Shown here in pieces: positions 1-10,763 of a DNA stretch of 64,000 bases (positions are counted from its first letter, which is position 1; each line of letters starts with the position of its first letter). This DNA comes from Symsagittifera roscoffensis. Its lineage: Eukaryota > Xenacoelomorpha > Acoela > Convolutidae. The translations under genes were made by a program, and so were the position numbers. The stretch is taken from contig NC_087067.1 of the NCBI RefSeq assembly GCF_963678635.1, positions 19,483,018-19,547,017 of the forward strand, in the 5' to 3' direction. The notes below the pieces were generated by a model, which saw only the letters and a program-made list of their open reading frames with translations, ran no database searches and was not told where the DNA came from.

Positions 1-426
1 CTACCACAAGTATAATTCTGAATCTGCTCCGAAGCATGACCCCTCAATTGGTGCTATTTTTTGAGAAATGGCAATTTCTGATAACTTATCAAAAACAGGA
101 GGATGAATGTTGATCAAGGTACCTATAAATCTAGTGGAACAGCACGACGACTCAAATTTTGTAGCTTTTGAAATATATTGATTTTTTTTGACAAGTTGGA
201 ACAAATGAAAATAAAATAATATTCGAAAATTTCGTTTTTTAGGTATTTCTTAGGGTGCTATGTCAGGATTTCAGAAAAACTGTGCGTCTAGTCGGAAGTT
301 ATAAAGGCTCAGATCCTGCTCTTTTTCAAAATAATTTCTTTTTTTTTTCTGACAATGTAGATTATTGGAAAACTGACCTAAAAATTTAATTTTAAAGAAC
401 TGAATCAGTGTCTGGTTAAACACTAC

Positions 427-569
427 GGATCTCCTTAACTATACCCTCGGGTACCTAGCAATGAATCCCCCCTATAAAAAAAATAAATCAACGGTTAATA
501 ATATGAGAATTTCGTACCTAGTAACGGATTCCCCCTTTAGCAAAAGGGGAGATATAGTTAAAGAGATCC
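427..569. repeat. Small inverted-repeat (MITE-like) element
   Basis: The left end reads ggatctccttaactata and the right end reads atagttaaagagatcc, which is its reverse complement with one mismatch. Internally, a segment starting gtacctag is present twice in direct orientation (about 451-478 and 513-538), and a short C-run/G-run hairpin lies at about 530-550. The size (about 143 bp) and terminal inverted repeats fit a non-autonomous DNA element or a simple stem-loop repeat. No clear target-site duplication was found. Confidence 0.4.
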
Positions 570-2814
570 AGTATTACTAGAATGTGGTTTTTTCTGAGTG
601 GAAAATGATACTACCTCTCTCCATCCTCTCACCAATCTCAAGGTCATTGAACAATACGATTTGTTAAGTCTTTGTTTTGTTTGGTTGGTATAATATTCTG
701 TACTTGAATCTTGAAACGAAAGTAAAATAAAATGAAATTAAAAAGGTGGTTGAAGCTGACATAGAAATCCACGATTAATAAAAAATAATAAAACTTGATA
801 AAAATTCATAAAAATAAATTAATAAAAAAAATGTAACTATTCAAACAAAGATGCTACATCATTTTAATTTTTAGAAGACAAACTGGAAAAATGATAAAAG
901 AAATGAATAAGAGCTCAAGCGTTCTTTGAGTTGTAATCATTCAAGTAATAAAACGTGTTGTTTTCTGACTGACATCAAAAAAGATTTTTTCAATTTTCCT
1001 CTCAGCATGTTTGGCAAATCAGCAGGGCAATTAAGTTTGGAAAATCTCAAACACAAATACGAAGCTGCTGATAACTTTTCTAGGAAAAGTCTTCTCATTT
1101 TTTGAATAACGATTTGATTCTACAATTATCCCTAGTCGGTCATTGTTGTCAATTATTACTGCTATTTTTGAAAAACATTGGTCATAAAAACTAAACAAAT
1201 TTCAATCAGAATACTGTTTTCATTATTTAATGTGCACTTTCCTTTTAAAAAAATTGCTGAAGCCCAACCATAATTTATCGTTATTTACGTGAAAGAGGGA
1301 AAAATAGCAAATCATGATTGTTCAATTGAACTAGCATGCTAGCGAAAAAAAAGCCAGAAAGTTCAGCAAGTTTGACTGGATTGACAAATTGAACTTATCA
1401 TGCATCAGTTATCGATGTTGAATCGTTTTTTTTTCTCGCCCAAATAACTGTTTTAACGGCCGGGAGTCTGGCAATTAAAAACCATTATCAGAGACACGCA
1501 TATTCTCCTATGTCTCTTGAGAGATTGTGAGTTATCAGTTCAAAATATAAATTTTAAGTCCCGTAACCAAACAGGAATGCTCGTATCAGGACGAGGCATT
1601 GGATATTCCGACTGCCGTTGACAATCGATGAAAAGTTGTTTTTTTTGGGCGGTGTATCGAATAGCATATAGCTCGACTGGGTTGAACTATCAAAATTGAA
1701 AATCCAAGCGCAAAATTCAAAAACTGTCGAAATTAAGATCATTAAAATATATCTATCCAAATCCCAGTTTTTTCACACCTTTCAAATTTTTTGCGGCAAT
1801 CGGTGTTCTGCAGTTCAAGCAATTAAAGACCGTGGTGTCGCGATTTATGTTATAGGTAATTTCAGATCTGCTTAACAATCCCTTCTTGGTATCTACTTAT
1901 GAATATCCGTCCCTACAAACAAATGCAGTAAAACAAACCTAGAGCTTTCCATTGAAAGTTTTAATGTTGCTGCACTCTAATTGGTCTAACGTTTGGCTTA
2001 TTTAATCTACAAACAATGCCTTTTTCTTGATGGGGGGTAAATTTTTAATAGATCCACAATTTCAACTGCATTGCACAATTTTTTAATTGTTTAATACTGA
2101 ATTTCTCGGAAAATCAAGTTTCAATTTGAGCGATTTCTCGTTGTTGTTTTGTATTTCTGAGAAATTAAGCTATCAGTTATGCCAATCAATGCATTGTCAT
2201 GTTTTCAAATTTTTGTTCTAGTTGAGATTTATGCTAGTCAAGCGTTCATCATTTTTTGTTATGAAATGACAAAGCAAAAATGATTTTTCTGAATAGATTT
2301 TGTCATCATTTTATCTCCACACTACATTAAAATCAAAATGAAATTATTTGGTTGTGGCAACGAAATTCTTAGGGCAAATTTTTCGCCTCAATTGATTTGC
2401 TTGCACCTTTACGCAAAAAATTTGAGTTTTAAGCAAATAGCCAAATTGAAAATTTTTCCAGGATTATAATTTTAGGAAAATGATCACGACAAAATGGTTT
2501 TCACGTGGTACAGAAAAATTCATTTAGAAATAGGTAAGATACCCAAATCATTTTAAAAAGTCTAAAGTTTGTCTGAATAAAAAACCACACAGAGTAAAAT
2601 TTTTTGCTCAATTAGATGCTCCTTAATTAGAAGGGGGAAAATGTGTCCCTTGCCGAGGAATCAGGTTAATTATGTCCAACTCGTGAAAAATCTTGTTTTT
2701 TTTTTAACTTGCAAAATTAATTTCAGTCTCAAGGGTTATTGAGATGCGCAATAATGATAAAATTTGGTGCCACGATTGGAGCTTGCTCTGAAAAAAAATG
2801 GCTGCTCGTATATC

Positions 2815-2895
2815 AGGAGGCACTTAGCATAGTGGCAAAGCGTTAACTTTGAGATCATAAGCTCATGTAATTGATACCCAGCGATTGCATTGAAA
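2815..2895 (+). repeat. tRNA-like segment, possible SINE head
   Basis: The segment tagcatagtgg resembles a polymerase III A box. About 47 bp downstream, gtaattgataccc resembles a degenerate B box. Spacing and order match a tRNA-derived SINE promoter, but a full cloverleaf could not be drawn with confidence and no A-rich tail was identified. It could be chance similarity in AT-rich DNA. Confidence 0.25.
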
Positions 2896-3642
2896 TTGTG
2901 TTAGGTCAAGCTCGCACTTGAACTCCAGCTTCAGGTGTATGGCAACCTAAGCAAATTCGGATGCAAAAGTGGTAATTCGGCTTTCATAGGAATAAATTTG
3001 ATAAAACATTGTAAATGACAAAAAATCAACACCCTACGCTGAGACTGACACTGAGAGGACTCGCTACTAGAAACTTACCATTTTGATGATCCCCGTTCAT
3101 AATGAGTTACAAAATTAGAACTATCTCCCCTCACCAAAATAGACAGAGGGAACAATCTCACCCCTAAAACTAAATGAGAAATTCAAGCAGTACTACGCTC
3201 AAATTTGATTGGCTGAAAAATATTACTTTTAACCAAGTTAGCTATTTCCTTTTTATTTTGATTCAGGAGGACATACTTATTTTGGTCACAATTGATATAT
3301 ACTGAAAGATGGGAACAACTCTCAAAAGTCTACAAGTTCTCTGTTTTCGTCTGCCTTTGATACAAGCTATGAAACATTAATTTGTCGTCTGATAATGCTT
3401 TTTTGAAGAAAAATGAGTTTGAAAAATATTAATCCGGCTTTTTTCTTGATGTAAGCTACTTTTTTACAAAAAAAATTACAACACGCAGAACGCGTTTTTT
3501 TTCTTCCACTGTAGTAACAACCATTTAAGACTTTCGCGAGACTTTCTTTCCGAATTTTTTTTGAAAACTTGCGTAAATTGACCTTTGCATTATTCCCTGT
3601 TGTTGTCTTCTTCTTTTTTTGTGTGTAGGAGCCGAAGCGTGC

Positions 3643-4557
3643 TCAGAGGCAGCGCTTCGCCAGCTCGATCGCCTTGATCTGAAGGTCGGTAAGGACTGAA
3701 AGCTTGGTGTTGGTGTCGCCAAATATGGATTGTCGGGTGCTGAGAGTTGCTGGACTTTCGAGTAACCAGTGTTCCATGGTTTGGTTATCTTGGAGGCATT
3801 TTGGGCATCCTGGGTCTGTTGTTGGGTCCATGAGGTGACGATATCCTGCCAGTTGCATGCTGTGTCCCACTCTCAGTCTCGCTAACATGTTCGCGTCTCT
3901 TCTATTGATCAGCGTTTTCTCGTCCTTGGCGGTAGAGTGGTTGGCGTACACAGCTCTTGTCCTGGCATGGGAGGGCAGTTTGTCTTTCAGGGTTCGTTTG
4001 ATTACTGCTTTGGCAGCTTTCAGTCCTGTAGGTTGGGCGTCGTCTCCGAGTTTTGTGGCTTCGTTGGCAAATTTGTCGGCGAGTTCGTTCCCGGGAATGT
4101 CCATGTGGCCCGGGACCCATTGGATGTCGATGTGGCGGTCCATCGCATCCAGCCGACGGCACAAGGAGGCATTATCAGGGCTTTCATTGTCCAGAGCGGC
4201 GGTCAGAGACTGGGAGTCGGTGCAGATCAGTACCTTGTCGTGTTCTTCAACGGTGTTCTTTTCCAGCCACTTGATTGCGCTATCCATGGCCTCTTTCTCT
4301 TCTTCATAGGAAGATGTGAGGATCCTTCCTTTGGTTTTCATGTTGTCAATCGTGACCGGATTCTCCGGGTCGCCTTGGGTCACAACCATCGCAGACCCGC
4401 CAAAGTGGGTACTTTCAGAGGCTGATCCGTCTGTGTAGATCACCCACTTGGCCTCACTCTCACGGATGACTCGGATGGCGCCGGTCCTGGCATTGTTAGT
4501 TCTGTTGCCTCCAACCAGTGTGGAGCTCACGGGCCACTCCTCGGGTTGGCGGTCCAC
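3643..4557 (-). pseudogene. RNase H domain and C-terminal zinc knuckle of the non-LTR element
   Basis: This 304-residue open frame is the C-terminal part of the element's polyprotein. RNase H signatures are YTDGSA (Asp about residue 43), an acidic run around residue 88, CTDSQS (Asp 114) and PGHMDIPGNELAD (His 151, Asp 161), so the catalytic set looks complete. RNase H would remove RNA from the cDNA hybrid during target-primed reverse transcription. Near the end, CPKC (251-254) and His 263 resemble the terminal CCHC knuckle of such elements, but the last cysteine position is Ser (LLESPA). The frame is separated from the RT frame by frameshifts, so it is a fragment of a broken gene. The stop codon is on the complement of 3643-3645. 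Confidence 0.8.
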
Positions 4558-5110
4558 AGGTGCTCAGTAGGGCCAGTAAGCGGTTCTCTGGGGGCTAGTC
4601 CTTCTGGGAGTGAGGCCTCTAACCTCTTGCTGCTCTCGCGCCAGCTGTCGCGGCAGAGCCTGTGTCTCTGTTCGCCTTCGAGAGCGAGGCGTCTAGGGTG
4701 GCTCGGAGAACATCTAAGCGCTTTCTCCCTGGAGGTGGCTATCAGCTGCCGGGAGACTGTCTCACAGCTGGACAGGCCCGCTTCGATGCGGAGGGCTTCC
4801 ACAGGAGAGGAGGCGGTCTGACCGGTGATGCGACAAAGAGCTTGGTTCTGCGCTCTCTCCAAGCGGTCCATTTGCGTCTTGACAATCCACGGCCGGGTCC
4901 CACTCCTGGGTCCCTTCTTCCTGGAATCCGATGTTCCACGGCAGGGGCGGCGTAGTCCAAGATGCTCGCTGAGTTGCCAGGTAGACGCTGCGCATGGGGC
5001 GCTTCTTCCATCCCGAGACAGTGTTGCCAAGGCAAGCTAGGAGGTTGCAGCGTTTCTCGACTTTCCTAACAACATATTTAACGTGTTATTGCAACGAGAG
5101 GGTCCGGTTC
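4527..5110 (-). pseudogene. RT thumb/connection region, frameshifted
   Basis: Two overlapping minus-strand frames share the coding content here. One carries the segment RLERAQNQALCRITGQ and then EALRIEAG, typical of the region after the RT palm in non-LTR elements. Another carries SVYLATQRAS, which in intact relatives precedes it. Reading switches between frames near 4900-5000, and a TAA stop separates this part from the palm frame just upstream near 5086. This region links the polymerase to RNase H. It has no catalytic residues of its own and cannot be translated as one piece. Confidence 0.6.
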
Positions 5111-5520
5111 ATGTAAAGGCCGAGGAGCTTCGGAGCAGGGTTGAACTTCATTGGCAGGTTGTTCATGTTGAGGGACGGGACCCACTTGGAGTCACAGGAC
5201 GCTGCCGAGAAGAAGGTGACGACACTCTTGTCGCTAATGAGCATCTCCTTGCTGCGGCACCAGGACTCGATGTTCTTAACTGCTTCTTGGACTCTCCGCT
5301 GGGCGGTCTCCTTGTTGTGGTCGCTGGTCCAGATCGTGAGGTCGTCTGCGAAGACTGAGTTTAGCACATCTTTGGGAATGACGTCGGCTACGGAGTTAAT
5401 GTAAAAGAGGAACAGCATAGACGATAACACTGCACTTTGCGGGACTCCGTGGATCAACCAACGGGTTCTGCTGAGGCTACCATTAGACAGGACGCGGAAT
5501 TGTCGGTTTCTGAGGAAGGC
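5086..5520 (-). pseudogene. RT palm with FADD catalytic motif
   Basis: The minus-strand frame holds the RT core: GVPQSAVLSSMLF (motif B; most relatives have GVPQGSVLSP) and VFADDLTIW (motif C, with the two catalytic aspartates). It continues in the same frame from the ORF at 5521-6957 but is cut from it by a single TAG at about 5519-5521, apparently a point nonsense mutation. It ends at a TAA at 5086. The aspartates are intact although the motif B residues have drifted. Confidence 0.8.
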
Positions 5521-6957
5521 CTAAATCCAGCGGATGAAAGACTGAGGGACTCCGCTCTCGAACAAGCACAGCAGGAGGTGCTCTTTCCAAACCCTGTCAT
5601 AGGCACGGGACAAGTCCAGCAGGGCCATGACAGTGCGCTTGGGTTTACATTCCTGGAATCCGTCGCTAATGTTTTGAGAGATCCTAATCAGCTGATCTTC
5701 GCAATTGCGGTTTTTCCGGAACCCGGCCTGGGTATGGCAACACATGCCCCGGGACTCTGCGAGGTTGTAGAGGTGGTGAAATATCATCCTCTCCAATAAC
5801 TTCACAATGCAGGAAGTTAAACTGACTGACCGGTAAGACTCAATACTACTAGCAGGTTTGCCGGACTTGAGCAGCGGGATGATGACCGCATTTTGCCAAA
5901 CTTGGGGGACAACTGCCTCTCTGAACGACATGTTGAAGACGCGGAGGAGTTCAGTCATGGCATGGGTACCAAGGTTCTTCAAGAAGGTCGGCGGGACCTC
6001 GTCGGAGCCGGCTGCTCCACAGTTCGTCATTTTTTTCAGGGCACGATTCAGGTCGACTATCGAGAAGTCTGCTGTGGTGCTGTCGTCTGCACTGGGGCTG
6101 TTCACTGTGCGTTTCGCAAGGCGGATCCTGCTTCTTTCTTCTGCCGAGAAGCTGACTTTGCTGACTTTGGCGTAATGAGCCGCAAAGCCATCTGCCTTGG
6201 AAGGGTTGCTGGTCAGGATCTTGGCTCCGACCCCAATAGATTCGTTCGGGCTGCAAGAGTCCGAGCTATCGCTGATGACACCAACGACGCACCAGGTCTT
6301 CGCGTAGTCCTTCTGGTTTTCCAGTGTTTCCACAAATTCTGTCCAGCTCTTCTCTTTCTCTTGTTCCACGACCGAGGCAACCTCACCACAAGCTGCAACC
6401 CATTCTTCGCGACGGGTGCGGACGAGCTTTCGGAGGTTGCTCCTCTTCTTCACAAGAAGGCGCACACTGAGAGACAAACCAACTTTCTTCCTTTTGCCAG
6501 GTTTGGTTTTCCCGACGTGGGCTTTGCCCACCTCCGTGAGTGCTTCCGTGAATCTCTTCACGCTGGCTCCGATGGTTGGGAGGATTTCCCAGAGGGCGAC
6601 ATCCGACTCTAAGGCTTCATTGAAGGCGTTCCAGTTGACGTTTTTCGTCTTCCAGCGGGCGGGTTTCGGAGCTTGAGGGAACAGGCCTACCTTGCAGCGC
6701 AGGTTGATCACCATTGGTAGGTGGTCAAATCCTAGACACTCTCCCACTGTCCATTCAGTTCTGGACCTCCAACGGGTGTGGACGAGGAAGGTGTCGGGCG
6801 AGTTCTCTCCTGTTGTCCCTCTGTTATTGCGGATTGCGGGTGGGGGTACCGTCGTTGGCGCACATGAGGTCGTTTTCTGCCATTCACTCATCAATGCGGT
6901 TCCCTCTGCTGTCCGGGGGTTGATGCAGGTCCCAGAGGTGGGAGTGGGCGTTGACAT
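5521..6957 (-). pseudogene. RT fingers/palm and end of endonuclease
   Basis: This 478-residue open frame contains the amino-terminal half of the RT. AGSDEVPPTFLKNLG and AVIIPLLKSGKP are in the fingers, SYRSVSLTSCIVKLLERM follows, and LLDLSRAYDRVWKEHLL is motif A with its catalytic Asp. Its first 90 or so residues overlap the endonuclease end: FDHLPM matches the usual SDH motif, with Ser replaced by Phe, although part of the endonuclease lies in another frame here. A basic, coiled linker (KPGKRKKVGLSLSVRL) joins endonuclease and RT. The ORF terminates at the TAG described for the palm fragment. Confidence 0.85.
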
Positions 6958-7395
6958 CCCCTCCGAAAAAGCAGTCGACGACGGACGGGAGGTTGTCGAG
7001 GACGAGCAGTTCCTCAGTGTTTACTTCTCTGTTGGGAGCGATATAGATGTTCGTCACATTGATCTATTTCTTCTTGGAGAGGCGGTATATGGTTGAGCAT
7101 GATTACACATTGCCAGTTTGGCGATTACAGCACTTGCGGGACTCAAACGCGACGTCTTCCCTTGATGAAGGTCAGCAAACCGCCTCCGACTTTGCCTCCT
7201 GGACGGTCTACTCTGACGCAACTGTAGCCGTCGATCTTGGTGGTCTTGTCCTTGGCTCTGATTTTGGACTCCTGGTTGATCGCAACGTCCATGTCTAGCT
7301 CCTTAACTCTGGCAGCGAGCTCCTGCATCTTCAGTTTAATACCATCTGCGTTCCACTGTAAGATGCGAAGGGCAGTCGACGCCGGACGGGAGGTT
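6890..7395 (-). pseudogene. APE-type endonuclease domain, parental copy
   Basis: On the minus strand the domain starts at about 7395 with LQWNADGIKLKMQEL, the usual opening of APE-type nucleases of non-LTR elements. It continues with INQESKI (catalytic Glu), then DRPGGKVGGGLL. In a shifted frame toward 6890 it shows NIYIAPNREVNTEELL and FGGDVNAHSHLWD (catalytic Asp and Asn region). The nuclease would nick target DNA to prime reverse transcription. The open part is 7143-7328; frame changes near 7100 and 6960 break it. Parts of this domain are the source of the 209-bp tandem units immediately upstream. Confidence 0.8.
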
Positions 7396-8814
7396 GTCGA
7401 GGACGAGCAGTTCCTCAGTGTTTACTTCTCTGTTGGGAGCGATATAGATGTTCGTCACATTGATCTATTTCTTCTTGGAGAGGCGGTATATGGTTGAGCA
7501 TGTCTAGCTCCTTAACTCTGGCAGCGAGCTCCTGCATCTTCAGTTTAATACCATCTGCGTTCCACTGTAAGATGCGAAGGGCAGTCGAAGCCGGACGGGA
7601 GGTTGTCGAGGACGAGCCGTTCCTCAGTGTTTACTTCTCTGTTGGGAGCGATATAGATGTTCGTCACATTGATCTATTTCTTCTTGGAGAGGCGGTATAT
7701 GGTTGAGCATGTCTAGCTTTTCAACTCTGGCAGCGAGCTCCTGCATCTTCAGTTTAATACCATCTGCGTTCCACTGTAAGATGCGAAGGGCAGTCAACGC
7801 CGGACGGGAGGTTGTCGAGGACGAGCAGTTCCTCAGTGTTTACTTCTCTGTTGGGAGCGATATAGATGTTCGTCACATTGATCTATTTCTTCTTGGAGAG
7901 GCGGTATATGGTTGAGCATGTCTAGCTCCTTAACTCTGGCAGCGAGCTCCTGCATCTTCAGTTTAATACCATCTGCGTTCCACTGTAAGATGCGAAGGGC
8001 AGTCGACGCCGGACGGGAGGTTGTCGAGGACGAGCAGTTCCTCAGTGTTTACTTCTCTGTTGGGAGCGATATAGATGTTCGTCACATTGATCTATTTCTT
8101 CTTGGAGAGGCGGTATATGGTTGACCATGTCTAGCTCCTTAACTCTGGCAGCGAGCTCCTGCATCTTCAGTTTAATACCATCTGCGTTCCACTGTAAGAT
8201 GCGAAAGGCAGTCGACGCCGGACGGGAGGTTGTCGAGGACGAGCAGTTCCTCAGTGTTTACTTCTCTGCTGGGAGCGATATAGATGTTCGTCACATTGAT
8301 CTATTTCTTCTTGGAGAGGCGGTATATGGTTGAGCATGTCTAGCTCCTTAACTCTGGCAGCGAGCTCCTGCATCTTCAGTTTAATACCATCTGCGTTCCA
8401 CTGTAAGATGCGAAGGGCAGTCGACGCCGGACGGGAGGTTGTCGAGGACGAGCAGTTCCTCAGTGTTTACTTCTCTGTTGGGAGCGATATAGATGTTCGT
8501 CACATTGATCTATTTCTTCTTGGAGAGGCGGTATATGGTTGAGCATGTCTAGCTCCTTAACTCTGGCAGCGAGCTCCTGCATCTTCAGTTTAATACCATC
8601 TGCGTTCCACTGTAAGATGCGAAGGGCAGTCGAAGCCGGACGGGAGGTTGTCGAGGACGAGCAGTTCCTCAGTGTTTACTTCTCTGTTGGGAGCGATATA
8701 GATGTTCGTCACATTGATCTATTTCTTCTTGGAGAGGCGGTATATGGTTGAGCATGTCTAGCTTTTTAACTCTGGCAGCGAGCTCCTGCATCTTCAGTTT
8801 AATACCATCTGCGT
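7291..8814. repeat. 209-bp tandem array made from the endonuclease region
   Basis: Seven complete units begin at 7291, 7500, 7709, 7918, 8127, 8336 and 8545, followed by a 61-bp partial unit at 8754-8814. The period is exactly 209 bp and copies differ at only a few positions. Each unit equals the endonuclease start (about 7291-7372) joined to a copy of 6972-7098, so 192 bp of the parental sequence (7099-7290) is missing from every unit. The joint shares the triplet atg. Because 209 is not a multiple of three, the array destroys the endonuclease reading frame. The repeated plus-strand 70-residue frames across it are by-products. Confidence 0.95.
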
Positions 8815-9402
8815 TCCGCTGCTCGCGTCTCTGCCGGCAATGGTCCTCTTCGCTGGACTGGTTGGTGCGGAGTGGCAAGGGCACAACCAGGTTTCAGGTG
8901 AGTACCTGGAGAGATTGCTGCAGCTCTTCTTCAGGTGGCACTGAGCGAAGCAGCTGTCGTCCTCGCAGGACAGGGACCGTTTTCTGGCCCTGAAGGCTCT
9001 CTTACATACTACGCAGTTTGTGGGAAGTGGGGAGGGCACTGTGCTGACCACGGGAGTGGTAGTGCGACCGCCATGTTCTGTGCACTTCCACTCCTGTGTG
9101 GTGCTGTAGCGCGAGACACCGCTGCACTCTGTCTTCTTGTGGCATCTTGCTATACAGGTGGTGGTGGCACAGGAGAAGTGGGGCAGTCCACTGCGGAGGG
9201 TCACACTGCAGTGGTGGCATTGGGTGGGACCGGGGTTGCTTTTGATGTCTCCAGCTTCTAACAAGCGGCAGAGGTCATGTGCTGGAGCCATGCCTCTGCC
9301 TCCTATAAAACCCGGCAATGGGTGAGTTTTCTTCCAGATCGCTGATCTGTCTCGGATGGCGATATCCACTGAAGAGGAGGTTTCGTGTTGAATCCGGTGC
9401 AC
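8794..9402 (-). pseudogene. N-terminal ORF with 2A-like motif and two PHD-like fingers
   Basis: This is the amino-terminal part of the non-LTR polyprotein. GDIKSNPGP at residues 51-59 matches the 2A ribosome-skipping consensus D-(V/I)-E-x-N-P-G-P except that Lys replaces Glu; release would occur between Gly 58 and Pro 59. The likely initiator is the ATG at 9291 (MAPAHDLCRLL...), which puts the motif about 20 residues from the start. Two cysteine/histidine modules follow: CHHC with later CARCH-type spacing, and CVVC with CFAQCH, each ending in W-x-C, a PHD-finger-like pattern. An alternative upstream ATG at 9433 lies in another frame, implying one frameshift. The frame runs into the endonuclease remnant near 8794. 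Confidence 0.75.
9234..9251 (-). other. 2A-like ribosome-skipping motif
   Basis: The codons for GDIKSNPGP lie here on the minus strand, preceded by LCRLLEA, a leucine-rich helix-like lead-in typical of 2A sequences. 2A-like motifs at the N-terminus of APE-class non-LTR elements are an established observation. Lys at the usual Glu position may weaken activity; this cannot be judged by eye. Confidence 0.7.
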
Positions 9403-9440
9403 CTCGTAAAGGTACTCCTCTCGGGTCGGCCATGTTGTTG

Positions 9441-10414
9441 TTGGAGTATATGTCGGGAAAAACTCAAAATATTGTTTTAATTCACTTTTTCACTTCTGTT
9501 AAACACGGTTAGACCATGGACTAGCAAATTAATTGCAAATTTCGACACATTAAATTGGCAATTATCAACGTGGAGGAATATAAATCTCTGAAAAATGTAT
9601 GAAACTGAATCATTTGAATAGAAAATATCTTGAAATCAGGCAAATGCAAATAATTTTGTTCAATTGAAAACTGGACGGCTACCTGGAATTCTAAGTCGGC
9701 CTGGGACAGCGTGGAATTTTTCAACCTTGGACTTTCTCTGATCAAGCTTATTTCTTGAAAATAATTGTCAAGAGCATGATGACAGCAGTCACATGGTTGC
9801 ACGTGCATGTGAATGCCACCATTCGAGAATAGACTCCCACCTAAAAGCAATTGAGTGCTTAGACTGTACACTTGTCACGGATCTTTTTAAAACACATGCA
9901 GATGCTGAACATACCAAATGAAATGGAAAACCATAGGCGAGGCAGAAACTGATACCTTGCTTTTGTACCAATATGCCAACGAATAATTTTGACAAGCAAG
10001 GCAAATCCCAGTTTAGTCGGATCTATCAGTTATTCCAGTTAGAAATAAGACCCGGTGCCTGTAAGCGAGTCTTGCTAATTCCCAAAGATGCAGTCACGAC
10101 AGCCGTAAAGCGAGTTCTTAGAATGTAATGTGTGACACAGAAACAGAGGAAAAAAAGTACTAAAATTCTATTTAATCTGTGGAATCTCTAAACTTCTGCG
10201 GGAACCGGTTGGCAAAATATTGAGCAAGCCTCTTTTCTTCCTGTCTTTAAAGAGTCTCAGAAAAAGAGAACCTGGATATGGCCTGAAACTTGGTGAAATT
10301 GTTCAATTATAACCTGAAGGGTAGTGATGAAAGAAACTGCAGGGAGTAGACCGGAACGTTTAACAGAGATCCGATGAAGTACTGAACTGAATCTCTACAA
10401 AAGACGACGAATCT
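9441..10414. other. AT-rich spacer, no gene recognised
   Basis: The GC-richer transposon sequence stops near 9440. Up to the assembly gap I see only short open frames without recognisable domains on either strand, and no repeats shared with the rest of the window. Confidence 0.6.
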
Positions 10415-10614
10415 NNNNNNNNNNNNNNNNNNNNNNNNNNNNNNNNNNNNNNNNNNNNNNNNNNNNNNNNNNNNNNNNNNNNNNNNNNNNNNNNNNNNNN
10501 NNNNNNNNNNNNNNNNNNNNNNNNNNNNNNNNNNNNNNNNNNNNNNNNNNNNNNNNNNNNNNNNNNNNNNNNNNNNNNNNNNNNNNNNNNNNNNNNNNNN
10601 NNNNNNNNNNNNNN
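10415..10614. other. Assembly gap (200 N)
   Basis: Exactly 200 consecutive N are present, probably a nominal-length scaffold gap rather than a measured one. Any open frame spanning it is meaningless. Confidence 0.99.
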
Positions 10615-10763
10615 CACCAAAAAGGAAAGCATGATCTTCTCCAATTATTAAAACCAAAATAATTATCGTAGTTTTGCAGAGCGAGAAGAGTATCGGCATA
10701 TCGAATACCTGTCGTCAGCCGACAGACCGATCAAAACCCAAGCAGCAAGGTTGAAAACGAAAA

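Larger units (their letters stand above)
1..3604. other. AT-rich region, no gene recognised
   Basis: The stretch is AT-rich, with many homopolymer T and A runs. No long open frame and no recognisable domain is present on either strand. Two small structures stand out and are listed separately: an inverted-repeat element at 427-569 and a tRNA-like segment near 2815-2895. A short minus-strand open frame at 1-204 ends in a stop and matches nothing I recognise. Confidence 0.6.
3605..9440 (-). mobile_element. Non-LTR retrotransposon with 2A motif, PHD-like fingers, endonuclease, RT and RNase H
   Basis: Read on the minus strand, the order is: short N-terminus with a 2A-like motif, two cysteine-rich PHD-like fingers, apurinic-type endonuclease, reverse transcriptase, RNase H with DDED-type residues, and a C-terminal zinc-knuckle remnant. 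This architecture fits the Jockey/I/Ingi-type branch of APE-class elements; the exact clade would need a tree. The 3' end (low coordinates) finishes in an A-rich tail (A-run then GAAGAAGACAACAACAG on the minus strand) at about 3605-3625. The element is decayed: frameshifts, at least two in-frame stops and a 209-bp tandem amplification interrupt it. It is GC-richer than its surroundings, which suggests a different origin or age from the host background. Confidence 0.85.

Noticed and set aside
1-204. Minus-strand frame of 67 residues at the window edge
   Set aside because: No recognisable domain; it ends at a stop at position 1-3. It could be an exon, but nothing supports that.
3857-6612. Several plus-strand frames of 90-240 residues
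   Set aside because: They mirror the minus-strand RNase H, RT and endonuclease coding and show no domains of their own.
7237-8993. Ladder of plus-strand 70-residue frames with TTG starts overlapping stops by 4 bp
   Set aside because: They are produced mechanically by the 209-bp repeat. The meaningful sequence is the minus-strand endonuclease segment.
10307-10699. Frames running through the N gap
   Set aside because: They translate unknown bases and carry no information.
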